Source: Tritrichomonas musculus
Taxonomy: Eukaryota > Parabasalia > Tritrichomonadida > Tritrichomonadidae
Assembly (NCBI GenBank): GCA_039105265.1
Contig: JAPFFF010000029.1
Coordinates: forward strand, 1,736,001-1,800,000
Reading direction: 5' to 3'
Length of the DNA stretch: 64,000 bases
Positions 1-10,472 of the stretch are shown piece after piece; position 1 is the first letter of the stretch, and each line of letters starts with the position of its first letter. Under the pieces are notes generated by a model, which ran no database searches, was not told where the DNA came from, and worked only from the letters and a program-made list of their open reading frames with translations. Both the position numbers and the translations under genes were made by a program.

Positions 1-440
1 TGATAATTATAAGTTTCTCGTGAAGTTAATTTAGGTTCTTAATTGACTTTTTGAGTGCAAGTATTTCTTCTCGTTCAATATGATATATTAACTCGACTGA
101 ATTTGATGATCCTCTGCCAATATCTCGCAATAATATAAACTCTGACTCTTCAACAATTCGCTCATGATTCCTACAATTAGCTCAAGATCCCACAAACAGC
201 TTAAGATTCCCACAATTCACTCAATGTTCTCCTCAGATTATTATTTACTGAATCATCTCAAATTCTTATCATCCATCTCAATATTATCTTTATTCGACTC
301 AATATACTGACAAGAAGCTCAAGATTAAAATTTTCATTTGAAAATTATCATAGCCAACTCAATATCGAGATCGATATTCACAAAACAGCCTCAATTATTT
401 TGAAATTTAAATTATCTCTCAATACATTATGTATGTAAAT
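1..440. repeat. Degenerate CTCAA-rich low-complexity stretch
   Basis: Short phrases such as CTCAAGATT, CTCAATATT and CTCAATGTT recur every 20-30 bases, separated by AT-rich filler. The spacing is irregular, so this looks like a decayed minisatellite. No gene is visible in it. Confidence 0.4.
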
Positions 441-1435
441 CAATATCATCATCTATTTTATAATCAATAAACTAAAATTTTTGTTTTTTAAATTAAAATT
501 TTGATTTTTAAATTATAAACGATTAAAAAAGGTCAATTCATATGGTGAATATTTTGGTTTTCACCTTATTATGTTGCATTTAACTTATATGTTTTTCATG
601 AAAATAACTAATTATATACTAATTAATCATGAATTAAAAACTAGTGTATGGAAAATTTATAGCATTAATCATTATTCTTATAAATAATAGAATTGTAATT
701 TGATCAGTTTTTTGACAACCTCATTTCAAATGAAAGAACACTAGCAGTACTATGTAATCAGATAGAAAGATCTTTCAATACTATAATATTGAATGATATA
801 GAAGAAGATTATTATTTGTACGAAAATGACTATGATGAAATTTTGTAACATTTGAAAAGTTCTCTTTCTATAGAGTTGATTTATCCTAATTAATTCAGTC
901 AATCCTTTATATTTTTAGAAAAAAAGTGAAATTTTTAGAAAAAATGTGAAACTTTTTGATAAGACGAAAAAACAGTCTCTTTTTTTTGTTCGTTTAAGAA
1001 GAGCATCAGGTTTATATCATATATTCTTGAAATTGTTGACTTCTGAGAAATTGATGGTAATAATATTTGCAATATATAAAATAATTGATGAATTTGAATT
1101 TGCTAAAAATGGGAGAAAATATGTTCAAAGTAATCGTTTAAGCTTAAATTTTTATTTGTTATAATATCTTTCGTCAAAAATAATCGCAAATAGAGAAAAA
1201 AGCAATTTATTAACAGATAATTGAAAATTTAACTTACATATATTTAATCTCTCACAATTTTAAAATATTTAATAAATTTTTCTCAATATATTGAGAGAAA
1301 AAAAGAATTGTCATTTATTTGAGAGAATTTTTTTTTTCATCTCAGAAAAATGGAGATAAAATTCTGAGAAATTGAGAAAAAATTTTTGACAAAAAAATCC
1401 CCGCAAAATTGAATGCACGATATCATCGATATGGG
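441..1435. other. Intergenic AT-rich DNA with a short coding-like remnant
   Basis: No convincing gene. Positions 705-848 on the plus strand read as an open stretch that ends in an acidic, tyrosine-rich tail (about DIEEDYYLYENDYDEIL then stop). It has no start codon and may be the tail of a lost gene. Positions 1235-1390 carry several GAGA/CTCTC-type inverted phrases. Confidence 0.3.
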
Positions 1436-1507
1436 TATTAATATTAGAAAGTACATAATATATATAAATTTTATTGTTTTTAATGATAATAATGATATCG
1501 AAAATAG
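1436..1507 (+). mobile_element. Relic fragment of the 0.8-kb hAT-like MITE
   Basis: About 70 bases closely match the interior of the two MITE copies at 39944-40746 and 45103-45906, around 40328-40395. The shared run includes GAAAGTACATAA and TTTTAATGATAATAATGAT. No termini are left, so this is an older internal fragment. Confidence 0.6.
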
Positions 1508-1665
1508 ATTAAATATTGTGATTATTTTTTGGTTTTCAATAGATTAAATATTATAATTATTTTTATATTATGGAGGTATCCTTATTGAAATAAGTGACAT
1601 TTTGATTTGAATTTTTTTCGGCCATTTAACCCTTTAAAACATATGGCATTCTTTTATTTATATAA

Positions 1666-4600
1666 ATGCTAAATTTCTCAAAAATTGTGCAATACTCTGA
1701 TCAAAATACCATAAAAATCGTAAATACAGAAATAAATAAAATCATCGAAAGCTATGTTTTTCTTTTAATTGAACAAGAATTGTCTTCAAATGAATATGAT
1801 CAATTAAAAATATAAATAAATCAAAACAAGTAATAATAGATTATTACCAAAATTCCAATACCAAACCAATGGAATGTTATTTTATTATTGGTTTTCAAAA
1901 CACCATAATTATTATTGATCCATCCTTAATATCTTTGCTTCATAAAATTTTTTCAAATGCTTTACAACTCAATATTTGCTTTCTCCAAAAAGCAAAAAAA
2001 GTATTTAATGATTTAAATTTTGATATAAAATATAAAGAAATTGAAACCAGTAATTTTTTCAACTCATGCATTCCTGAATTCAACAAAAAATTGAATCTTG
2101 TCAATCAAAAAATACCAGTAAACCAAACATGGTTAATAATTCGGTCATGCATTTCAGCCTATTTAATGAAAAATTGTAATAAAATTAGTCGAATTGCAGA
2201 TTTTTTTTTTATGAATAAAAAAAAATCATATATCCCAAATAAAAAGTCTTCGATATATAGATAAAATAAAAATTATATATGAATTAATTCTAATCTTAGA
2301 ATATCTTCATCGTCATCATTTTATTTACCGTGATTTGAAGCCAAACAACATAATGATCGATGGAGATAAAAATGTAATTCTTATTGATTTTGATTCAATG
2401 ATTTCAAAGGACAATGTTGTTAATAACGAAATGAAAACAACTGATTTTTCTTCTAGTTATACACCAAATGAATTCAAATTTGGATTTGTCTATTATGAAA
2501 GCGATATTTTTTCTCTTGGAAAAGTGATTGAATACTTATTGAAAATTGAAGAAGAAGAAGAAAAGCCAGTTAATCATGATAATTTAATTAATTTATGTAA
2601 AAAATTAACAATTGATGATCCTAAAAAAAGACCTTCATCAATTGATTTAGTTTTTGATTTTTATATCGATTATCATTCTTTGATTCAGATTGATAATCTA
2701 AACAAACTTTTTGACATTAATAAGATTTTGACAGACAATAATTTTTGGGATGCAGATTATCTTGATTCTCTTATATGTGAAGGAGAAGTTTTAACCAAAA
2801 ATGTTAAAAAAGCTGTTCAATTTTTTATACTTTTATCAGAAAGTGATCCTGAAATGTACTATAGAATTGGCTATATTTATTATTTTGGATTGTTTGTTGA
2901 TCATGACATAAATAAAGCTATTCATTATTTTAAACTGTTAGCAGAAAAAAATCATCCAAGAGCATTATATTCATTAGGCTATATTTGTTATGAAAGTAAT
3001 CCACCAAATTTGGAAGAGGCAATTCGTTATTGGGAACGTTCTGCAGAATTAACTTTTCCTCCTGCAAAATTTAATCTTTCTAAAGTGTTCTTGGAAAACC
3101 CAAAATATTTGAATGTTAAAAGAGGTCTTTCTTTATTAAAAGAAACTCTGGATTTGGATTATCCATTGGCTCAATTCAAATATGGTGAACTTTTACTTGA
3201 ATCAAATTTTGTTGATCATGATGTTGAAAAAGGAATTCATTATTTGACTCTTTCTGCTGAACAAGAGAATACTCAAGCTTCATTAAAACTTGGATATCTT
3301 TATTTACTTGGCAAATATGTTGAAAAAGACATAAATAAAGCGATATATTATTTTACAATGGCATTGAAAGATAATATTCCTGAAGCAAATTATTATCTTG
3401 GTGACATTTATTTGAATGGTATTGGCATACCAAAAAATATTAATAAAGGAATAAAATATTTTTTAGAGGCAGCAAGATTTAATCATCGAGAAGCACAGAA
3501 CAAACTTGGAGATTATTATTTTAATGTGGATATTAGAAAGGCAATATATTATTATACTCTTACGGCAAATCAAAATGATGAAAAATCACAATTAAGTCTT
3601 GGCTCAATTTATTATGATGGCCGTTTTATTACAAGAGATATAAATAAAGCTATTTATTATTATTCCCTTGCTGCAAATAATTACAATAATCCAGAAGCAC
3701 AGTATACTCTGGGAATTATTTATTATGATGGAATGAATGGTTATCGTAATACAAATGAAGGAATAAAATATATGATGCTTGCTGCAAATCAATACTATCC
3801 TGATGCTTTATATAACATCGGCATGATTTATTATCATGGTTTTGATGTAAAACGAGACATTGAAAAAGCAATCCATTATTTAACACTAGCTGCAGATAAA
3901 TATAATCATTCACATGCACAAAATAATCTTGGAACGATTTATTTCAGAGGAGAAGATGTTGCTCGTGATGTTGAGAAAAGTTTAAAGTATTATATGCTTT
4001 CTGCAAATAATAATGTTCCACATGCACAGTTCAAAATAGGCCACATTTATTATGATGGTATTTATGTTCAAAAAGATGTAAGTAAAGCAATTTTTTACTT
4101 TAAATTAGCTGCAGCCCAAAATGATCCTTATGCTCAGAATAATCTTGGAATTATTTATTTTGAAGGAAAATTTGTTAAACGTGATATAAATAAAAGTATT
4201 GAATATTATACACTAGCTGCAAATCAAAATATTTCAGAATCTCAGTATAACCTAGGAATGCTTTATCTATTAAATAATGGCGTTAAAAGAAATATTGAAA
4301 AAGCTTTGTATTATCTAAACCAATCTGCAATTAGAAATAATAATATGGCAACATATGTTTTGGCAATGCTTTTTCTAAATGGACAATTTGTTCCTCATGA
4401 TGTAAAAAAAGGAATGCAATATCTTTCACTTTCAGCTATGTATAACAATTCAAATGCTCAATATATTCTTGGAATCTTTTATTATTATGGAATTTATATC
4501 GAGAAAAACGTATATAAAAGTTTGCATTTTCTCATTCAATCATCCCAAAATGGAGATAAAAGAGCCTATTTTTGTATTGGATATATTTATCATGAATGTG

Positions 4601-5214
4601 AAAAAGTTTATGATATTAATGAGGCAATTCATTATTATAAAGCGGCATCAAATGTTTATGACCAATTTGCAAAAAATAATCTTGGCGTTCTTTATTGGAT
4701 TAATAAATTTGGTGTTAAACAAAATATTGCATTATCTATTGAATATTTCAATGAAGCAATCACTCAAAAGAATGACTTATTATCAATGTTTAATTTGGCA
4801 TGTATTTACTTGTATAATGATTCATTTAAGGACAATGTTGAATTATCAATTGACTTGTTGATTAAATCCTCTAATCGAGGCTTTCATCCTTCAAAAGAAT
4901 TGTTGTGTTTAGCTTTAATTAAAAAGTTTGGCTTTAATTTAGTAATTATTAAAGATGAAATTGATAAACTTGATATGCTTCAATATCAAGTAAAGAAACA
5001 AATTTTCCAAATGATCGTAAATGAAAAAATGAATGATAGAATTGTGTTTGAAAGACGATATAGAAATTGTTAAAGTGTTAGTTACTCGTATAACGCATTA
5101 AATAGGATTGTTCCAACATCAAGTTTGATTAATTCAATTGTTTCGCAAAAATTGAAAATAAAAAACATTACAAATGAATTTTATAATGGATTAGGGTTAA
5201 AGTTAGACGATTAA
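1666..5214 (+). pseudogene. Trichomonad kinase-Sel1 gene, 5' part decayed
   Basis: This is the outline of one ancestral gene. An ATG at 1666 opens a 49-codon head containing LLIEQELSSNEYDQ, which resembles the start of Sel1 kinases in trichomonads, and ends at a TAA at 1813-1815. The next homologous block, 1869-2264, is in another frame and holds QKIPVNQTWLIIRS-like sequence. A further frame change near 2215 leads into the kinase C-lobe and the Sel1 repeats. The N-lobe with its glycine loop and VAIK lysine is not found, so it is probably deleted. After the TAA at 5071-5073 the same frame stays open for 46 codons to 5214 and still looks coding, so that stop may be recent. The gene cannot encode a whole kinase as it stands. 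Family assignment rests on motifs recognised by eye. Confidence 0.6.
2215..5073 (+). CDS. Kinase C-lobe remnant plus about 18-20 Sel1 repeats
   Basis: Open frame without an ATG at its head. It begins in the alphaE-catalytic loop region (EYLHRHHFIYRDLKPNNIM, with the HRD Asp kept) and continues with DFD in place of DFG (LIDFDSM). A shortened C-lobe ends near KKRPSSIDLVFDF. From about residue 190 to the end it is built of 35-37-residue Sel1 (TPR-like) repeats, recognised by phrases such as AQYTLGIIYYDG and NINKAIYYFxLAA. Sel1 solenoids are protein-binding scaffolds and in trichomonads are commonly fused to kinases. Here the N-lobe is missing, so any product would be a non-catalytic solenoid. 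The repeat part is intact over roughly 800 residues. Whether it is translated, perhaps from an internal start, is unknown. Confidence 0.65.
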   Translation: MKKNHISQIKSLRYIDKIKIIYELILILEYLHRHHFIYRDLKPNNIMIDGDKNVILIDFDSMISKDNVVNNEMKTTDFSSSYTPNEFKFGFVYYESDIFSLGKVIEYLLKIEEEEEKPVNHDNLINLCKKLTIDDPKKRPSSIDLVFDFYIDYHSLIQIDNLNKLFDINKILTDNNFWDADYLDSLICEGEVLTKNVKKAVQFFILLSESDPEMYYRIGYIYYFGLFVDHDINKAIHYFKLLAEKNHPRALYSLGYICYESNPPNLEEAIRYWERSAELTFPPAKFNLSKVFLENPKYLNVKRGLSLLKETLDLDYPLAQFKYGELLLESNFVDHDVEKGIHYLTLSAEQENTQASLKLGYLYLLGKYVEKDINKAIYYFTMALKDNIPEANYYLGDIYLNGIGIPKNINKGIKYFLEAARFNHREAQNKLGDYYFNVDIRKAIYYYTLTANQNDEKSQLSLGSIYYDGRFITRDINKAIYYYSLAANNYNNPEAQYTLGIIYYDGMNGYRNTNEGIKYMMLAANQYYPDALYNIGMIYYHGFDVKRDIEKAIHYLTLAADKYNHSHAQNNLGTIYFRGEDVARDVEKSLKYYMLSANNNVPHAQFKIGHIYYDGIYVQKDVSKAIFYFKLAAAQNDPYAQNNLGIIYFEGKFVKRDINKSIEYYTLAANQNISESQYNLGMLYLLNNGVKRNIEKALYYLNQSAIRNNNMATYVLAMLFLNGQFVPHDVKKGMQYLSLSAMYNNSNAQYILGIFYYYGIYIEKNVYKSLHFLIQSSQNGDKRAYFCIGYIYHECEKVYDINEAIHYYKAASNVYDQFAKNNLGVLYWINKFGVKQNIALSIEYFNEAITQKNDLLSMFNLACIYLYNDSFKDNVELSIDLLIKSSNRGFHPSKELLCLALIKKFGFNLVIIKDEIDKLDMLQYQVKKQIFQMIVNEKMNDRIVFERRYRNC

Positions 5215-5735
5215 TTTGTCTAAGTAGATTAATAAAGTTCTTTTTATGCCATATATTTAGAATATTTGATTAAAAAAAAAAAAAAAAAAAAACTTGAATT
5301 CTTCTATTCTAAGATATTATCATATATACTCTTTCAATTCATTTATAGCAAATATAAACATTTAAGAGATTGTTTATATTCATAAAATTAAAAAGTTGTT
5401 AGACATCTATTGAATCCTTCTATTATTAATGTTTATATTTTTCACCTACGCTTGATGCTATCTTTCACTCTTTGAGATAGGTGAATGTAAAATCCTTGTC
5501 TGCAAATCAAACTGTTTTTACCAACTCTTCCTCCTCATCAACTTTTTGAATATATTTTATTTTATGATATATACAAATTAAAAAAATATAAATATCTCCA
5601 AATTCACCTTCGAAAGTTGAAAAATAATTTGATAAATATACTTTAATACTGACTTATAAAAATATAAAATTAAAATAATTGTTAATAAAAATTCAACAAA
5701 AAAAAGGTCAAATAAAATCACACTTTTTTTTATAT
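5215..5735. other. Intergenic AT-rich DNA
   Basis: Contains an A tract at about 5271-5292. Base composition changes abruptly at about 5736, where the GC-rich esterase gene begins. No other gene is seen. Confidence 0.5.
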
Positions 5736-7052
5736 ATGGACACGAAATACATCAAATCCATCGAACGCTACTTTTCCCAGACACTGCAAGGCGACATCTA
5801 CACCTATCCCACAGACCAGCAGCTGAAAACGTCCGAAATATCGCAATGGCGCCAAATAGTTTGGGATGCATGGAAAATGGCCAACAGCGGACTTAAAGAG
5901 GACAAACTGCCGCCACTCTCCGCTCTTTCGGGCGACTGTCCAGGACTCTGGCCTCTTCCCGACACTCTTGAACCTTCAGCATCGATGCCATTCTACTGGG
6001 GCATCAAGGGGGATACTCGTCCTACTGACGGGTGGCCACTTTTTCTATACCTTCACGGTTCTGGGCCGAAAGAGATTGAATGGTCCACTGGTCTTTCGTT
6101 GTGCAGCCAATTTGACGATTCTCCATCGGCCTACTTTATCCCTCAAATTCCTAACGAAGGCAGCTACTACCGCTGGTGGCAACGATCCAAGCAGTTTGCA
6201 TGGGAACGTCTCTTTCGACAAGCGATGGTCAGCGGAGACATCGATCCAGACCGCTTGTACGTGCTCGGTGTTTCTGAGGGCGGTTACGGCAGCCAGCGTC
6301 TTGCGGCGTTCTATGCCGACTATTTGGCTGCAGCTGGACCGATGGCCGGCGGCGAGCCTCTACGTAACGCTCCAGCCGAGAACTGCTCCAATCTGGCTTT
6401 CTTGCTTCGTACTGGCGCACAAGACATTGCCTTTGCACGCAACACACTCACACAAGCAGCAGCCAATCGTTTCGAAAGTCTGCAGTCAATCTATCCTGGC
6501 CAATTCGTCCACCTTATCGAACTGATTCCTGGCCATGGCCATCGCATCGATTACTTTTCAACAACTCCTTGGCTCTCGCAGCACGTGCGTAACCCCTATC
6601 CGCGCCACGTAATGTGGGAGGATTTCGCAATCGACGGCAGAAGACGACCTGGTTTCTACAACCTGAAGGTCGACAGTCGACCAAGTGGAGATGCAGAAAA
6701 TCGCACATTCTACGAAATGACAATCACGGGAAACAAAATCGTGCTGAGGGCCGAACACGTGGAGTATGTGACCACCAAGAGGGAGCCAAAATGGGGCATC
6801 GAAGTGGATTTCGATCGGCACTACACAAAACTGAATGAGGGAAGGATGACGCTTTACCTTTGTCCCGAACTGATTGACCTGAACGAGAAAGTGCAACTAA
6901 CCGTCAACGGCAGGCAGGTGTTTCACGGAAAAGTGTGTCCTAATGTGAGACACATCGTGAACAGCTGTGCAACTTTCTTCGACAAACGACGTCTATATCC
7001 TGCTGCAATCGAGGTGGACTTTTCGCAAACAGGAGGGGAGGATGTCCACTGA
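5736..7052 (+). CDS. Bacterial-type secreted esterase-like alpha/beta hydrolase
   Basis: An intact 438-residue frame. I chose the ATG at 5736 rather than 5679 because the 19 codons before it are AT-rich host-like sequence and GC-rich coding starts exactly at MDTKYIKSIERYF. The fold is an alpha/beta hydrolase: an oxyanion-type HGSG at about residue 108, the nucleophile elbow GVSEGG with Ser near 180, and PGHGHR near 270 supplying a likely catalytic His. The first ~90 residues and the C-terminal ~130 residues (probably beta-rich) flank the catalytic core. It resembles the feruloyl/acetyl-esterase-like proteins of Bacteroidales, which act on plant or glycan esters, but I cannot name the substrate. 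GC content and codon use are unlike any neighbour, which indicates lateral transfer from a gut bacterium. No stop or frameshift is visible, so it may be expressed. Confidence 0.7.
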   Translation: MDTKYIKSIERYFSQTLQGDIYTYPTDQQLKTSEISQWRQIVWDAWKMANSGLKEDKLPPLSALSGDCPGLWPLPDTLEPSASMPFYWGIKGDTRPTDGWPLFLYLHGSGPKEIEWSTGLSLCSQFDDSPSAYFIPQIPNEGSYYRWWQRSKQFAWERLFRQAMVSGDIDPDRLYVLGVSEGGYGSQRLAAFYADYLAAAGPMAGGEPLRNAPAENCSNLAFLLRTGAQDIAFARNTLTQAAANRFESLQSIYPGQFVHLIELIPGHGHRIDYFSTTPWLSQHVRNPYPRHVMWEDFAIDGRRRPGFYNLKVDSRPSGDAENRTFYEMTITGNKIVLRAEHVEYVTTKREPKWGIEVDFDRHYTKLNEGRMTLYLCPELIDLNEKVQLTVNGRQVFHGKVCPNVRHIVNSCATFFDKRRLYPAAIEVDFSQTGGEDVH

Positions 7053-7492
7053 CATAGAAAGGCATGAAGGTTATACCTAATGTAGGCTAAAGCTGATTTG
7101 GATCCTGAGGGAAAATGTTGTATCTTTGTACTCAGAGAACTTTTTCAATAGAAAAAAAATTCTTTGATGATAATCTCATTTTGATTAATTTATCGATAAA
7201 AATTATCTTTTATTAACGCAATGCAACTTTTTGTCATTTGATGAGTAATTCATATAAATGAAGGAAGTATTCAAGCTTTTTAATAAATAATGAATTTTTT
7301 TAAAAAATTACTTACTTTTAAAAAATTAGTTTTTTTGTTAATATAAAGCATTAGAATATTTGCCTTAAATATACATCTTTATTAAAATGTCATCAAGTAG
7401 TAATTATGAAACATTTCCAATCAAATAATAATGAAAACGTCCACCGCGAAATCCGTTCATAAAAAAAAGATGAATTTTGTTTTTTATGAATT

Positions 7493-7526
<34 letters not shown>

Positions 7527-7542
7527 GTTATGAGTTGATCAT
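7053..7542. other. Intergenic DNA with a T tract
   Basis: AT-rich spacer after the esterase. A T tract at about 7500-7526 lies just beyond the 3' end of the minus-strand kinase gene. Nothing else is recognised. Confidence 0.5.
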
Positions 7543-8379
7543 TTAAATTAGTTTGCTTTCGTTGCCTTGAGGTGTTTCACAAATTTCTGAAAATGATGGA
7601 CGTTCTGATGCTTTGAATGACCTGCACTTGTCGATCAAATTTTGTGAGAATTTGCTGATATAGCTTGGAATTTCCGCATTATTATCGGTTACAACATCAA
7701 CGACACTGATATCTGGAAATTCGCCTTTTGTAAGGATAAGGAAGACGACAACACCGAATGAGTAAACGTCAACTTTTTCATCATAGTCTGTTCTTTCTTG
7801 CAAAAGTTCTGGTGCCATGAACTTTAGTGTGCGACTCTTCGTTTCTGCTTCAACACCCATCAATGTGCAAAGACCAACTGAATGAACTTCCTTCATCGCG
7901 CTGCTCAGGTCGACGATAGCACTGATTCTCTCTGAATCACTCAACTTCTTGATCTTTTTCTTCAGATTCGATGGACTGTACTCAAGAAGAATCGCTGGAG
8001 GATGCGTCCTGTCTCCAAGACTGATGCAGTATGCTTTGGTGATGTTTGGGTGATCAAGACCGTTGATGCTTTCGTATTCAAGAAGAAATCGACGAGCGTT
8101 GTCTGCACTTATCACTGGTTTTTCTTCTTTCGCATCGTCGTCATCATCATTAGAATCTGAGTCAGAGTCGCCATTTGTGACTATCAGCGCACCTGGATAG
8201 TAGACTTTCAGTGCAAATCGTTCTTCCCTTGAAACCATAAAGACTTCTGATGTTGCTCCACGACCAATTGACTTCACACGCTTCAGTTTGCCAAGTTTTT
8301 CGCTGTCAATGATGGAAATTTCACCACTTGCTTTCTTTGATTTTAATTGACTCGATGATCCAGATTTCAGTTCATTCAC
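7543..8379 (-). pseudogene. TKL-type protein kinase domain lacking HRD and DFG
   Basis: Reads a kinase domain with the glycine loop IGRGATSEV, the VAIK-type lysine in FALKVYY, an acidic insert (SDSDSNDDDDDAKEE), the alphaC region, the activation-segment end FMAPELLQ (APE), VDVYSFGVV (F helix) and CRSFKASERPSF (alphaH-I). Between MKEVHSVG and LCTLMGVEAETKSRT the whole catalytic loop (HRDLKxxN) and DFG are absent. A few residues also seem missing before LKFMAPE. Both gaps are in frame. A protein made from this could not phosphorylate in the usual way. The start overlaps the stop of the upstream coiled-coil frame (8376-8379, ATGA), and all three minus-strand frames from 9901 to 7543 look like one gene broken by frameshifts. 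Confidence 0.7.
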
Positions 8380-8900
8380 TTCTTCTCAAGTTCCGAAATA
8401 CGTTTCTTAAGTGTTGAATTTTCTTTCTGTTTCTTATCAAGTAATTTATGTAGCTCTTCATTTTCATATTCAATTTCTTTTGGCACCTTTGAAGATTTAC
8501 TGGCACTTTTTGGTTTGGTGAAATTAGCTTTTTCAGTTTGGTGTGTTTGGAGGAGGCTCAACACCGAAAAATACAACTGATTTCTCTTCTTTTTATTTTT
8601 CTTCCATTTTTTCGACTTTTTTTTTTGGCTTTTTCTTTTTCTTTCTCTTTTACATCTTCTAAAACTTCGGTAATCCATTGATCATAAAGTTCGTTGTATT
8701 CAAAATTTTCTTTATCGTTGTATAAAATGGCTCCTTTTAAATGGAAAAACTCATAATATAATTATCCCAATATTTATCAGCTTCTCCTTGATATTTTTCG
8801 AGAAAAATGTCTTTATCTTCAAATATATCATGCTTAGATGTATTTCCATTTTGTGGCGATTTCTTTTTACTATTTTTGTTTCTTTTTTAGATTCATCTTT
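8376..8900 (-). pseudogene. Linker and coiled-coil part of the same kinase gene
   Basis: Between the N-terminal module and the kinase domain. The minus strand first reads SPQNGNTSKHDIFEDKD and YQGEADKYWDNYI, then in a second frame KGAILYNDKENFEYNELYDQ and WITEVLEDVKEKEKEKAKKK, then in a third frame a lysine-rich stretch and a coiled coil (ENEELHKLLDKKQKENSTL) that ends at 8376. The longest single frame is 8376-8678. At least two frame changes separate these pieces. The composition and order suggest one ancestral protein with a charged linker and coiled coil before the kinase domain. Confidence 0.5.
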
Positions 8901-8911
8901 TGTTTTTTTCT

Positions 8912-9901
8912 TTAGATTTTAATTGTTTCTTCGAAAATTTCAATGGTTTTGTTACTTTTTGTGTTTTCGTCTTCCTTGGCTAATTCATAAATATTTTTAG
9001 AAAACTGTGATGCAGCTTTAGATTCAGTTCTAGATAAAATGACTTCTCTTGATGGTATTTTTATAATTTGAAGCTTTTTCATAGAAATCATAAAACATTC
9101 AACAACTTTTCTTGAACCAGGAAATGAGTCAATTACATCATAAATGAATTGAAGTTGATAAAACAAAGAATCAGGCAAAACATCTTCATATTCAAAATTG
9201 CTCAAAATTTTCTGATTAACAATCAATGGAATATTTCCTATTTTGAATAGTTTTGAAGCAAAACTATCAGAAAAATCTTCTTGCTTCAAATTCAAGTTCA
9301 AATCACTAAACATACAAAAATTGGCTAAATACAAAAAAGTGTCAAATTTTGAAAATTCAGAAAACAAATTTTCACAATTTGAAGGGTTTTCAAAGTCAAA
9401 TAACAAAACCTTAAAATCATCTTTTAATGACGATAAATAAAATATTGTTGCCTTAATATTACTAATTTCATTTCCATTCAATTTATGATCGTTTTCGATT
9501 GAATTTTCAATACTAGCATTATCAATTGATGTGATGTTAAAATAACTCATGACAAATTTCCGAATGAAATCGTTTTTATAAAGATCTTCAAAAATGACTA
9601 TGCTTGAAATATTTTTTGAAATTGCTCTAACCGTTTTTATTAACACTTCATCTTCGAAAAAGTCAAACTGGAAAAATTTATCGTGAATTAATTGATCAAT
9701 TTTTTGAGCAAAAACTTCAAATATGATTTGAATCTGAATGTTAAAGTAATCTGTGTTCAATTTGCTTATATCTTTCATATCGATGACTAGTGGCACTTTT
9801 GCTATTGAAAAAGTTTCTTGCATAAATGATTCAAAATCTTTCTTTCCAAAATTTTTGATTATTTTAACTTTGCCATTTGTAAGGACATGTAAAAGTGACA
9901 A
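8912..9901 (-). CDS. N-terminal module of a broken trichomonad kinase gene
   Basis: A 329-residue frame that begins at the ATG of MSLLHVLTNGKVKIIKNFGK. It is rich in F, I, D and N and predicted mostly helical by eye, with no transmembrane run and no named domain that I recognise. It is colinear with, and on the same strand as, the coiled-coil and kinase pieces that follow within 12-550 bases. I infer that it is the N-terminal half of the same gene, as in trichomonad kinases with a long lineage-specific head. It ends with EIFEETIKI and a stop, after which the coding pattern continues in another frame. It could also be an independent gene of unknown function. Confidence 0.5.
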   Translation of the reverse strand: MSLLHVLTNGKVKIIKNFGKKDFESFMQETFSIAKVPLVIDMKDISKLNTDYFNIQIQIIFEVFAQKIDQLIHDKFFQFDFFEDEVLIKTVRAISKNISSIVIFEDLYKNDFIRKFVMSYFNITSIDNASIENSIENDHKLNGNEISNIKATIFYLSSLKDDFKVLLFDFENPSNCENLFSEFSKFDTFLYLANFCMFSDLNLNLKQEDFSDSFASKLFKIGNIPLIVNQKILSNFEYEDVLPDSLFYQLQFIYDVIDSFPGSRKVVECFMISMKKLQIIKIPSREVILSRTESKAASQFSKNIYELAKEDENTKSNKTIEIFEETIKI

Positions 9902-10051
9902 TATAAAACAAATTTGGTCAACATTTTTATGATGATATCAAAATCATTAGATGATCAATTATTAGAAGTTAAAATAATGAAAAAAAATCGAAAACCAAAT
10001 TGATGCAAATCCGATTTTTTATAAAAAAAAATAATCATCTAAATCCGATTT
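9902..10051. other. Short spacer
   Basis: AT-rich spacer between two minus-strand genes, with no motif recognised. Confidence 0.4.
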
Positions 10052-10336
10052 TTATAACTGGTTATTCATAATCTTAGAAATTAAAGAATCTCCAATTTCC
10101 TTAATTTTTCCTGGAATTGTTGCCATTTCAATTAACTCCTTATCATCGAAACGCTTCTCAGGAACTTCTACATTATGGGTATGCAATTCAAATGCACCAT
10201 ATTCTCCATTAACTGTTATATAAACTAAAAGGTCTTTCTTATTTTTTTCAATAATTTCAGAATAAATTGTAGGCGATTCATACTCATATTGATAGCGTAA
10301 ATCATGAATAATTTGGCTTGCTTGGAAAATATCCAT
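10052..10336 (-). CDS. Small protein of unknown function, 94 residues
   Basis: A complete frame from ATG (MDIFQASQIIHDLRYQYEYE) to a stop after IMNNQL. The sequence mixes a likely beta region (KDLLVYITVNGEYGAFELHT) and a C-terminal helix (PGKIKEIGDSLISKI). Amino-acid use is balanced, unlike the low-complexity frames of intergenic DNA here, so I think it is a real gene. It has no signal peptide, membrane segment or recognised domain. It lies 137 bases from the 3' end of the MITE-split gene fragment on the same strand. Confidence 0.45.
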   Translation of the reverse strand: MDIFQASQIIHDLRYQYEYESPTIYSEIIEKNKKDLLVYITVNGEYGAFELHTHNVEVPEKRFDDKELIEMATIPGKIKEIGDSLISKIMNNQL

Positions 10337-10472
10337 ATTTTTAATCGTTTTTGATCCCAGACAAAGTTAGTCAATTTTATGCCCATTTTAAAAAAGTATA
10401 AAAAATAAGGTTTATTGGTGTAAAAATGTTAAAATATGAATATAAAAGACAAATGAATAATATTTTCTTTAT

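Noticed and set aside
5866-6896. Alternative frames inside the esterase gene
   Set aside because: GC-rich DNA leaves extra frames open; only the plus-strand frame from 5736 has family motifs.
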